DNA of 13,956 bases, taken from positions 1 through 13,956 of the forward strand of contig JABXKY010000338.1 of the NCBI GenBank assembly GCA_013619005.1, in the 5' to 3' direction. How positions within the stretch are numbered: the stretch's first letter is position 1; each line of letters begins with the position of its first letter. Both the position numbers and the translations under genes were made by a program. The notes under the pieces were generated by a model that worked only from the letters and a program-made list of their open reading frames with translations, was not told where the DNA came from and made no database searches. The stretch comes from Candidatus Bathyarchaeota archaeon. GTDB taxonomy: Archaea > Thermoproteota > Bathyarchaeia > TCS64. Below, piece by piece: positions 6,565 through 12,566 of the stretch.

Positions 6565-7412
6565 CTCCTACCCCTTTCCGCGTCGGCCTATTACTGACCT
6601 ACAGGTGCAGCGCCGAGTGCCGACACTGTTTCTTCGAGTGCTCGCCCCGTAGAACCGAGGTTATGACCCATCAGACGGCTCAGCGTGTTATCACTGAGGC
6701 AGTGAGCCTCGGAGCTAAATGGGTCAGTTTCTCGGGAGGTGAGCCGTTTCTCGAATACGATTCCTTGAGGGACTTGATTTCATTATCAAGTGAGAACGGG
6801 CTGAACACAGAGGTGGTTTCCAATGGTTTCTGGGGAGAAACAATTGAGAAAGCTCAAGGGGTGCTGAAACCGCTGATCGAGGCTGGGCTGGATGTGCTGA
6901 ATCTGAGTGTTGATGATTTTCACTGCGAGTACGTGCCCTTTGAGTCGGTGAGGAACGCTTATTGGGGCGCTGTTGATCTCGGGGTGAAGATAGTACTCAT
7001 GGTCTCAACGGGAAAGGACAGCGAGATAACCTCGGAGAGCCTCCCAGAGCTGCTTGGAGACGACAGGATTCAGGTAGCTGGGAAAAGTAGAATCCTCAAC
7101 TCCCATGCGGTACTTTTCGAGACCCAGTTCACTCCGATTGGAAGAGGCGCGGGTCTGAGGTACGATCCCGTTCATTTCACCGAGATCAGGTGCGGTGAGG
7201 TTCTTAGGGACATCGGAGTAGCCCCGAACGGCGACGTCATGCCTTGTTGCGGACCCCTTGGCACGAGAAACGTGTTGGGCAATATCAATGAGGAAGGTCT
7301 CGGTTTGATCCTAGACCGTGCGGGGCGGGAACCGAGGTACAAAAGAATCCGTGAAGGGGTCAATGTAGATGGTCGCTATTCATCCAGATGCCATGCCTGT
7401 GTTGAGAATTAG
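6561..7412 (+). CDS. Radical SAM protein with SPASM-like C-terminal cysteines
   Basis: 283 residues. The radical SAM cluster motif is CSAECRHC (C16, C20, C23), followed by the SAM-binding GGEP (59-62) and the SVDDFHCEYVP stretch found in many peptide- and cofactor-modifying members. C-terminal cysteines C211, C229, C230, C277 and C280 suggest a SPASM/Twitch-type auxiliary iron-sulfur cluster. C27 is an additional cysteine next to the first motif. The substrate cannot be assigned. Its ATG overlaps the stop codon of the M28 peptidase (ATGA), implying translational coupling and a shared process. SPASM proteins often modify ribosomally made peptides, and such operons often carry a protease, but I see no convincing precursor peptide. 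A short hairpin follows the stop. Confidence 0.88.
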   Translation: MTPTPFRVGLLLTYRCSAECRHCFFECSPRRTEVMTHQTAQRVITEAVSLGAKWVSFSGGEPFLEYDSLRDLISLSSENGLNTEVVSNGFWGETIEKAQGVLKPLIEAGLDVLNLSVDDFHCEYVPFESVRNAYWGAVDLGVKIVLMVSTGKDSEITSESLPELLGDDRIQVAGKSRILNSHAVLFETQFTPIGRGAGLRYDPVHFTEIRCGEVLRDIGVAPNGDVMPCCGPLGTRNVLGNINEEGLGLILDRAGREPRYKRIREGVNVDGRYSSRCHACVEN

Positions 7413-7422
7413 TTGGGAAGGA

Positions 7423-7436
7423 AGCCCTTTCGGGCT
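7423..7436 (+). terminator. Short hairpin after the radical SAM gene
   Basis: AGCCC-TTTC-GGGCT lies 11 bases after the stop. A second small palindrome, TCCCATAATGGGA, lies at 7447-7459. No T run follows, so its role as a terminator is uncertain; it separates convergent genes. Confidence 0.35.
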
Positions 7437-7512
7437 CAATGGCGTCTCCCATAATGGGACACAGGCATCTAGAACCCAGATTCGATAATAACGTGTTGTA
7501 TGTGGGTGATAC

Positions 7513-8364
7513 CTACACACGTCCCTCAAGGCGGTCCCTGAGGAACTCAACCTGACCCATGAATGTGCCGTCTAGCATATACGCGTCAAACGTGTCCATG
7601 TCCACCAGTTTATTTCTGAACAATGGACCAAGCAGACTATCGGGGGCCTCAGAGTTTACAGGGAGTCCTCCTAGAAGGTCATTGAACATGGGCATCACGA
7701 TGATCTCGGGGTTCCCGCACTCAAAACCATACTCCTCCTCAAAGACGTTTAGTGCCTCCTCTTCCTCCTTGAGCCTGATATTGTCCTGGTTCAGGAACGC
7801 GGCTGCCAGTCTTTCCACGTTCGGTTTGCCTCTGAGCCATGCTGGCCTCGAGATTCGCACCCCGAGGGGCGTGTTCAGCATCACTGTTGGATGATTATGC
7901 GCCATGATGATGGCATCCGAGGTCATCACGGCTGGGTTTGGCCATGCATGGCCGTGAAAAGCAGCCACCTGGAAGCCGTCCCCGAATATTACTCCCTTGG
8001 ATGTGTGGAGGTGAACCTCATCGGGAAGGTACTTTTGGATGTTGGCGTCGTGGTTCCCCCGGGTGATGTCAATGAACTGCACGGCCTCAAGGAGCGCGTT
8101 AAAGAAAAGCGGTATCTCCCTCTTCTCAGAGAAGCTAGTTGCCGGGACGCCGTGTTTGACGTCCCCGAGTAACACAAGTCTGTCTGGTTTATGTTCCTCA
8201 AGCAGGACCATCATCTCCTCGAGTATCCTGTTCCACTGGTACGGGATGCTGATGCCCTGCCTTGAGAGTTCATACTCTAGGCCGAGGTGCAGGTCCGCCG
8301 CCAACATCACTCTCTCACCTGACTCGACCATCAACGCTGGGTTGGGAGTCAGGAGTTTGATCAT
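7513..8364 (-). CDS. Metallophosphoesterase, COG1407 type
   Basis: Calcineurin-like phosphoesterase of 283 residues, cytoplasmic. All metal-site motifs are in order: ADLHLG (D24, H26), LGDVKHG (D68, H71), RGNHD (N104, H105, D106), FHGHAWP (H137, H139) and AHNHP (H156, H158). Family resemblance is to the archaeal ICC-like phosphoesterases of COG1407, which often sit beside DNA helicase or repair genes; the substrate is not established. The C-terminal part (about 195-283) contains an acidic linker (KEEEEALNVFEEEYG). AAGGTGAG stands six bases before the ATG, while a TATA box is centred 26 bases upstream, so both start cues are present. It is divergent from the SWIM-protein gene over an 80-base shared promoter region. 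Confidence 0.88.
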   Translation of the reverse strand: MIKLLTPNPALMVESGERVMLAADLHLGLEYELSRQGISIPYQWNRILEEMMVLLEEHKPDRLVLLGDVKHGVPATSFSEKREIPLFFNALLEAVQFIDITRGNHDANIQKYLPDEVHLHTSKGVIFGDGFQVAAFHGHAWPNPAVMTSDAIIMAHNHPTVMLNTPLGVRISRPAWLRGKPNVERLAAAFLNQDNIRLKEEEEALNVFEEEYGFECGNPEIIVMPMFNDLLGGLPVNSEAPDSLLGPLFRNKLVDMDTFDAYMLDGTFMGQVEFLRDRLEGRV

Positions 8365-8386
8365 CAGGTCTCACCTTGAGCCACGG

Positions 8387-8394
8387 AATATAAG
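8387..8394 (-). promoter_or_regulatory. TATA box of the phosphoesterase gene
   Basis: CTTATATT on the minus strand, centred 26 bases before the ATG. It is arranged back to back with the SWIM gene's TATA box about 27 bases away, so factors on one promoter may interfere with the other. Confidence 0.6.
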
Positions 8395-8414
8395 ATTCAC
8401 CCAATGGATGGGGC

Positions 8415-8420
8415 TATAAA
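8415..8420 (+). promoter_or_regulatory. TATA box for leaderless SWIM-protein transcript
   Basis: TATAAA centred 26-27 bases before the ATG at 8444. The spacing selects this ATG over the GTG at 8429 and indicates a leaderless mRNA. Confidence 0.7.
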
Positions 8421-8443
8421 CGGGGCAGGTGCGAGTATTCATT

Positions 8444-8860
8444 ATGGCGTCGCTACGTGAGCACCTCGTACTGGAGCAGGTCATTCGGGACCTGAGGATC
8501 CAGAAAGAGATATCACGGCAGAACTGGCAGCGATTGAGGGACGTTTTCGGGAATCGGTTCGATAATGCGTGGCGCCTCGTTACCGAGAACAGGGTCAAGA
8601 AGTACGTGTTCAAGCCCAGTGGTAGAACCCTGTGGGTCGCCATCGGTAACAACGCCGAGTACATGATCTACAGTCATGCTGGTTACTGCGGCTGCAGCGA
8701 TTTCTACTTCAGGGTCCTTGACGAGGAGAAGGCTTACTGCTACCACCTCCTCGCCCAGAAGCTAGCCGAAGCCCTTGAGCACTTCGACCTTATCGCGGAG
8801 GACGATGAAGCCTATGACAGCCTCACCGCCATCTGGAAAAGATACAGCGTCATGGACTAG
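8444..8860 (+). CDS. SWIM zinc-finger protein
   Basis: 138 residues from the ATG fixed by the TATA box. The C-terminal half carries the SWIM pattern CxC-x14-CxH: C82 and C84 in YCGCSDFYF, and C99 and H101 in YCYHLLAQKLAEAL. This zinc site mediates nucleic-acid or protein contacts. The N-terminal 60 residues are helical and basic, followed by strands RTLWVAIG and EYMIYS. Small archaeal SWIM proteins resemble the SWIM core of eukaryotic SWS1/Shu2, which act with Rad51 paralogues, but no RadA-like partner is visible here. The location immediately upstream of the RPA gene and divergent from a phosphoesterase fits a role in DNA metabolism; this is inference. Confidence 0.85.
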   Translation: MASLREHLVLEQVIRDLRIQKEISRQNWQRLRDVFGNRFDNAWRLVTENRVKKYVFKPSGRTLWVAIGNNAEYMIYSHAGYCGCSDFYFRVLDEEKAYCYHLLAQKLAEALEHFDLIAEDDEAYDSLTAIWKRYSVMD

Positions 8861-8868
8861 AGCTAAAC

Positions 8869-8877
8869 CTAAATAAC
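8869..8877 (+). promoter_or_regulatory. TATA box for the 38-residue membrane protein
   Basis: CTAAATAAC centred about 28 bases before the ATG at 8901. This leaderless spacing supports the small reading frame as a real gene. Confidence 0.5.
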
Positions 8878-8900
8878 GAACCCGCATCATAGGCTACAGT

Positions 8901-9017
8901 ATGTCCATCCCAGTGCTGTTCGATTTCGCGAACTCGGCGATACTGCTTCTGTCAGTGACCGCGCTAATTCTGGCGTTCATATACATATACGCGTCCGAGA
9001 CCAAGAAACAGCAGTGA
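8901..9017 (+). CDS. Small single-pass membrane protein, 38 residues
   Basis: Reading frame from ATG 8901 to TGA 9015-9017. After a short N-terminus (MSIPVLFDFANS) comes a hydrophobic helix of about 19 residues (AILLLSVTALILAFIYIYA, positions 13-31), ending in a charged tail, SETKKQQ. By the positive-inside rule the tail should face the cytoplasm. A TATA-like box at exactly leaderless distance precedes it. It fills the gap between the SWIM and RPA genes; 53 bases separate it from RPA, so it may share a transcript with RPA. I do not recognise a family. It could be a small subunit or modulator of a membrane complex. It is too short for standard gene callers. Confidence 0.6.
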   Translation: MSIPVLFDFANSAILLLSVTALILAFIYIYASETKKQQ

Positions 9018-9070
9018 TAGGTAATCAAAACCCTCTTTACTCTCTTTGACACGAAACTATTCTGAAGTTT

Positions 9071-10579
9071 ATGTCCACACAGGATATCATCAAGAAAATA
9101 TTGGCTTTGAAGCCCAACCTGACAGAGGCGGCGGTCAGGGAGCTAATCGAGAAGGAGAGGGCCAAGGCCGCTGGTTTACTCACGGAGGCAGCCGCAGCGC
9201 ACCTCGTCTCCAGCAACCTGGGCATAAACGGCGCAGGCGAGCGCATCGAGGCGAAACTCAAGATACGAGACCTGACCCCAGGCCTCAGCGACGTCAGCCT
9301 CACAGGCCGCGTTATACAGGTATTCCCAAGCAGGACCTTTGAGAGGGACAACCAGAAGCAGGGCAAGGTCCTCAGGATGATCATAGGGGACGCTACTGGT
9401 TCAGCGGTCCTCGTATTTTGGGACGAGAAAGCCGACCATGTGGAGGCGTCCAAGCTTGAGCCGGGCAAGATAGTGCGGCTACTCCATGGATACAGCAGGG
9501 AACGCCGGGGCAACGTTGAGGTAAACGTGGGAAACCGCGGGCAGCTGTTCATGGAGCCCATGGACGCCGTTGAGGAGGATTTTCCATCACTGGACTCTTT
9601 CTTCCTGACACCGGCTGATATCCACGCGGAGGGACCTACACACCTTGAGGGAGTCGTAATGGACAGCTTCCCCGTAAACACATTCAACAGGCAGGACGGG
9701 TCCGAGGGCAAGGTAAGCCGTCTAGTGCTGGAGGAAGGTGGCGCGAGGATCAACCTGGTGCTCTGGGACGACAGGGTCGAGGAGTTCGGTAGTATAGAGC
9801 GGGGGACAAGGATCAGGGTCATCAGCGGCAACGTCCGAACGGGGAACACGGGCAGCCCCGAGGTTCACATTGGGTGGGACACCGCCATCAAGATCATCAA
9901 GAAGAACGACAAACCCTTAGAGGCAGTTCCATTCTGGACCAAGATCGGAAACCTCAGCGAGAGCATGGGAAGCGTCAACGTCGCGGCCCTCGCCACCCAG
10001 GTAAGCGAGGAGCGGCAGTTCGTCAGGAAGGACGGTACAGAGGGCAAGGTGAGATCCGTCCTACTAGAGGACGACACGGGAACAGTCAGGCTCAGCATGT
10101 GGGACGAAGACGCCGACAAGGCAGAGGAGATGGAGGAGGGAACCATCATCGTCGTGGAGAACGGCTACACAAGAGCCGGTTACGGCGGCATCGACCTCAA
10201 CGTCGGGAGGAACGGCAGGCTTCACATCAACCCAGAGGATTTCGAGATGGATATCCCCGAACTTGAGAGAAAGGTCACCGACATCATTGATCTGATTGAG
10301 GGACGGCAGAACATCTCCATCCGGGGGCAGCTCCTCGACGACCCGGTGCAGAGGGACATCGACACATCCAGGGGACCAACCACCGTCACCAACTTTAGGA
10401 TCGACGACGGAACCGGTGAGGCGAGGGTCAGCCTGTGGAGGGACCTGGCAGAGGCCGCCATGGATCTGACCGCGGGAGCCGAGGTCAGACTTGAGTACAT
10501 GAACATCAGGGAGCCCTTCGACGGGCTCATCCAGGCGAGCTCTGGTAACTTTACGAAATTAATCGTAGAGAAGGAATAA
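9071..10579 (+). CDS. Replication protein A, four OB folds
   Basis: Single-stranded DNA-binding protein for replication, repair and recombination. It has 502 residues. A helical N-terminal region (1-60) precedes four OB folds at about 66-163, 190-275, 292-387 and 414-500. The repeats are visible because each carries a tryptophan in a similar strand-turn: VFWDEKAD, VLWDDRVEEF, SMWDEDAD and SLWRDLAE. OB1, OB2 and OB3 also share the QxGKV/EGKV strand before it. Four tandem OB folds without zinc finger match the Methanosarcina RPA1 type. There is no cysteine in the protein, so the C4 zinc finger of other archaeal RPAs is absent. The start context lacks a clear ribosome site or TATA box; transcription from the small upstream gene is likely. 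Confidence 0.92.
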   Translation: MSTQDIIKKILALKPNLTEAAVRELIEKERAKAAGLLTEAAAAHLVSSNLGINGAGERIEAKLKIRDLTPGLSDVSLTGRVIQVFPSRTFERDNQKQGKVLRMIIGDATGSAVLVFWDEKADHVEASKLEPGKIVRLLHGYSRERRGNVEVNVGNRGQLFMEPMDAVEEDFPSLDSFFLTPADIHAEGPTHLEGVVMDSFPVNTFNRQDGSEGKVSRLVLEEGGARINLVLWDDRVEEFGSIERGTRIRVISGNVRTGNTGSPEVHIGWDTAIKIIKKNDKPLEAVPFWTKIGNLSESMGSVNVAALATQVSEERQFVRKDGTEGKVRSVLLEDDTGTVRLSMWDEDADKAEEMEEGTIIVVENGYTRAGYGGIDLNVGRNGRLHINPEDFEMDIPELERKVTDIIDLIEGRQNISIRGQLLDDPVQRDIDTSRGPTTVTNFRIDDGTGEARVSLWRDLAEAAMDLTAGAEVRLEYMNIREPFDGLIQASSGNFTKLIVEKE

Positions 10580-10633
10580 GCCCCTAATCTACCTTAATTG
10601 TTTAAAATATTTTATAAAAAGGATTATTGGGGC
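10580..10633. terminator. Bidirectional terminator between RPA and aminotransferase
   Basis: GCCCC-TAATC (10580-10589) pairs with GATTA-TT-GGGGC (10622-10633), with a two-base bulge. The loop is AT-rich with T and A runs (TTTTATAAAAA), which serves both strands. It lies exactly between the two convergent stop codons. Confidence 0.65.
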
Positions 10634-11965
10634 CTAAGCGGCCTCAATCTTGCTTAAAGCCTTCTCGAAAATCTCTAGGCTGGGGTCAATTAGGTCCCTC
10701 GTGATAGTCAGCGGAGGCATCCACCTTATCACGTTGACGCCGCAGTTCACGATGGCCAGGCCGTTCCTGAAGCAATCCATCATGATCTCCTCTGTCTCCT
10801 TGGAGGCGACCTCCTTGCTGTCCTTGTCCTTAACGACTTCCACGCCCACCATGAGGCCCTTGCCCCTGACATCACCGATCATGGGGTGAACCTCCATCAT
10901 CTCCTCGAGGCGCTTCTTGATGTACCCTCCCTCGACCTCGGCGTTCTTCAACAGGTCCTCCGTCTTGATGATATCCAGCACCGATAAAGCCGCCGCGCAG
11001 CTCACCGGGTTACCACCGAATGTTGATGCATGGCTTCCCGGCGTCCAATCCTGGATCTCTGCCTTGCTCGCCATGACCCCCAGCGGCATGCCTGCCGCGA
11101 TGCCCTTGGCGACACAGACGATGTCGGGCTCAACGCCCCAGTGCTCTATGGCGAACCATTTACCGGTCCTGCCCACCCCAGACTGCACCTCGTCTACCGC
11201 GAACAATATCCCGTGCTCGTCCAGCAGCTTCTTGAGCTTGGGGAAGTAGGCGTCAGGTGGTACAACGTACCCGCCCTCGCCCTGGATGGGCTCAGCGATA
11301 AGCATCGCCACCTCCTCGGGTGGCACGTACTTGTGGAAAAGGTGGTCGTCTATGTAATCAACACAGGCCATATCGCAGCTATCGCAGTCCAGATTGAATG
11401 GGCACCTGTAGCAGTACGGGTAAAACACGTGTTCAACCCCGGGGATGAGCGGGGCGAACCTGCGCCTCTGGTATGGCTTGGATGCCGTGAGGCTGACCGC
11501 CCCCAGGGTTCTCCCGTGGAAGCTCCCAATGTAAGCGATGTACCCCTGCCTCCCCGTATGCCAGCGGCTCACCTTCATGGCCGCCTCAATGGCCTCTGCC
11601 CCGCTGTTGCCGTAGAAGACCTTCTTGTCGCCCCCCATGGGCAGGATCTTAGCCAGCTCCTCCCCCAGCTCCACGTAGTTATCGTAGTAAAAATCCGTGT
11701 AGCTGTAATGGATGAACTTGTCCACCTGGTCTTTGATGGCCTCCTTGAGCTTGGGGTGGCCGTGCCCGACGCTGCACACCGCCAACCCGGCGTTCATATC
11801 AATAAACTCGTTACCGTCAACGTCCCTGACGATGTTTCCCTCAGCGCTCTCAACCACAAGCGGGTAAGCCCTGCCAAAGCTGGGTGAGATGACCGCCGCG
11901 TCCCTATCCACGATCGCCTTGGCCTTTGGGCCAGGCGGCGTGACCTTGATCTTTGGGTATGTCAT
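10634..11965 (-). CDS. Class III PLP-dependent aminotransferase (GabT/ornithine aminotransferase-like)
   Basis: 443 residues from the ATG at 11963-11965; the start MTYPKIKVTPPGPKAK matches archaeal relatives, whereas the longer frame would overlap Alba. Pyridoxal phosphate site: NSGAEAIEAAMK (cofactor phosphate contact), GSFHGRT (aromatic/His stacking), DEVQSGVGRTGKW (D258) and VAKGIAAG with the Schiff-base lysine K287. A cysteine-rich loop, YCYRCPFNLDCDSCDMACVD (about 183-202), occurs in the archaeal group that includes 4-aminobutyrate and ornithine aminotransferases and broad-specificity amino acid racemases, so the substrate remains open. It follows Alba by 43 bases. TTTTTAAAC about 35 bases upstream could be its own promoter. 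Confidence 0.93.
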   Translation of the reverse strand: MTYPKIKVTPPGPKAKAIVDRDAAVISPSFGRAYPLVVESAEGNIVRDVDGNEFIDMNAGLAVCSVGHGHPKLKEAIKDQVDKFIHYSYTDFYYDNYVELGEELAKILPMGGDKKVFYGNSGAEAIEAAMKVSRWHTGRQGYIAYIGSFHGRTLGAVSLTASKPYQRRRFAPLIPGVEHVFYPYCYRCPFNLDCDSCDMACVDYIDDHLFHKYVPPEEVAMLIAEPIQGEGGYVVPPDAYFPKLKKLLDEHGILFAVDEVQSGVGRTGKWFAIEHWGVEPDIVCVAKGIAAGMPLGVMASKAEIQDWTPGSHASTFGGNPVSCAAALSVLDIIKTEDLLKNAEVEGGYIKKRLEEMMEVHPMIGDVRGKGLMVGVEVVKDKDSKEVASKETEEIMMDCFRNGLAIVNCGVNVIRWMPPLTITRDLIDPSLEIFEKALSKIEAA

Positions 11966-11994
11966 TCGTTGTCGTTGAAGGGGTGTATCTATCC

Positions 11995-12005
11995 GTTTAA
12001 AAAAC
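11995..12005 (-). promoter_or_regulatory. Possible TATA box of the aminotransferase gene
   Basis: GTTTTTTAAAC on the minus strand, about 35 bases before the ATG and just downstream of the Alba stop codon. It would give a leader of under ten bases. Confidence 0.4.
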
Positions 12006-12008
12006 TGC

Positions 12009-12293
12009 TTAGCTGGGGGCAATTACTATCTCTATAATAGATACCTTCGCCTCGTTCCCGTCATCGCGTGTCAAGACATCGGTGCCTATCCTGGTCTTCC
12101 GCACCACCAAGTCCCTGAGGAAAACCCTGCGCAGCAGCTCCAGGGTGTCCACCGCCTTGTTGATGTGTTTACCCCTAGCCCTTATCATGACGGTCTCGTT
12201 GCCGTCGTTGAACAATGTGATGCATGCCACCACGTAGTTCATGACGGGTTTCACCCCCATAATCACTAGGTCGCGTTTCGGTTTCTCGGTCAT
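12009..12293 (-). CDS. albA: DNA/RNA-binding protein Alba
   Basis: Small basic chromatin protein that coats DNA and binds RNA. It has 94 residues from the third possible ATG (MTEKPKRDLV), the start matching the family; two ATGs further upstream add only seven residues. The core signature is VIMGVKPVMNYVVA, with the DNA-contacting lysine (the one acetylated in Sulfolobus Alba lies in this loop), followed by IRARGKHINKAVDTLELLRR on the dimer/DNA side. GAGAGG lies upstream as a ribosome site. It is 48 bases downstream of the Sec61-beta gene and probably in one transcript with it. Only one Alba gene is visible in the window. Confidence 0.95.
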   Translation of the reverse strand: MTEKPKRDLVIMGVKPVMNYVVACITLFNDGNETVMIRARGKHINKAVDTLELLRRVFLRDLVVRKTRIGTDVLTRDDGNEAKVSIIEIVIAPS

Positions 12294-12341
12294 CGAGCAT
12301 CCTCTCTCCATGAATCTGTAAACTGGTCCCTTGACGGGGGT

Positions 12342-12518
12342 CTACACGATGGGAAAGAATATCCTCGCCGCTATAACGGCTACAATGAGTACCACAGCTG
12401 CCCCTAACGCGAACTCCGGCGGGATCTTGACGCCGTTGGTCTCGTCCTGGAAGAACCTCATCAGGCCTGCGCTGCTCTGCGGCATGCTCGTGTTTTGCTG
12501 TTTTTTCTTTTTACTCAT
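12342..12518 (-). CDS. Preprotein translocase subunit Sec61-beta (archaeal SecG)
   Basis: Small tail-anchored subunit of the SecYE-beta translocon in the cytoplasmic membrane. It has 58 residues. A lysine/glutamine-rich cytosolic N-terminus (MSKKKKQQ) is followed by the family signature SAGLMRFFQDE and KIPPEFAL, then one transmembrane helix (GAAVVLIVAVIAARIFF). Length and order match archaeal Sec61-beta. It sits between DP2 (48 bases upstream) and Alba (48 bases downstream). The start-site context AGGCGAACAACAATG is identical to that of trpS. A 12-base palindrome lies between its TATA-like box and start. Confidence 0.93.
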   Translation of the reverse strand: MSKKKKQQNTSMPQSSAGLMRFFQDETNGVKIPPEFALGAAVVLIVAVIAARIFFPIV

Positions 12519-12529
12519 TGTTGTTCGCC

Positions 12530-12541
12530 TGAGTTAACTCA
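12530..12541. promoter_or_regulatory. Palindrome TGAGTTAACTCA in the Sec61-beta promoter
   Basis: A perfect 12-base palindrome lies at -12 to -23 from the Sec61-beta ATG, between the TATA-like box (12548-12556, TTATTATTG) and the expected transcription start. This is a usual place for a repressor site. The regulator is unknown. Confidence 0.4.
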
Positions 12542-12547
12542 CGAGTC

Positions 12548-12556
12548 CAATAATAA
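12548..12556 (-). promoter_or_regulatory. TATA-like box of the Sec61-beta gene
   Basis: TTATTATTG on the minus strand, centred about 34 bases before the ATG, directly downstream of the DP2 stop. It predicts a leader of about eight bases. Confidence 0.4.
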
Positions 12557-12566
12557 CCTTTCCAAG

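Noticed and set aside
7439..7555. 38-codon plus-strand frame just after the radical SAM gene (starts MASPIMGHRHLEPRF), a possible precursor peptide.
   Set aside because: It overlaps the 3' end of the convergent phosphoesterase gene, starts after a hairpin, and lacks cysteine-rich or repeated core features; no independent support.
9046..9342. Long alternative frame inside RPA, and similar long antisense frames inside RPA, M28 and aminotransferase genes.
   Set aside because: They are rich in Arg/Gly/His or Ser, have no motifs, and are fully covered by strong genes; they are shadows of GC-rich coding sequence.
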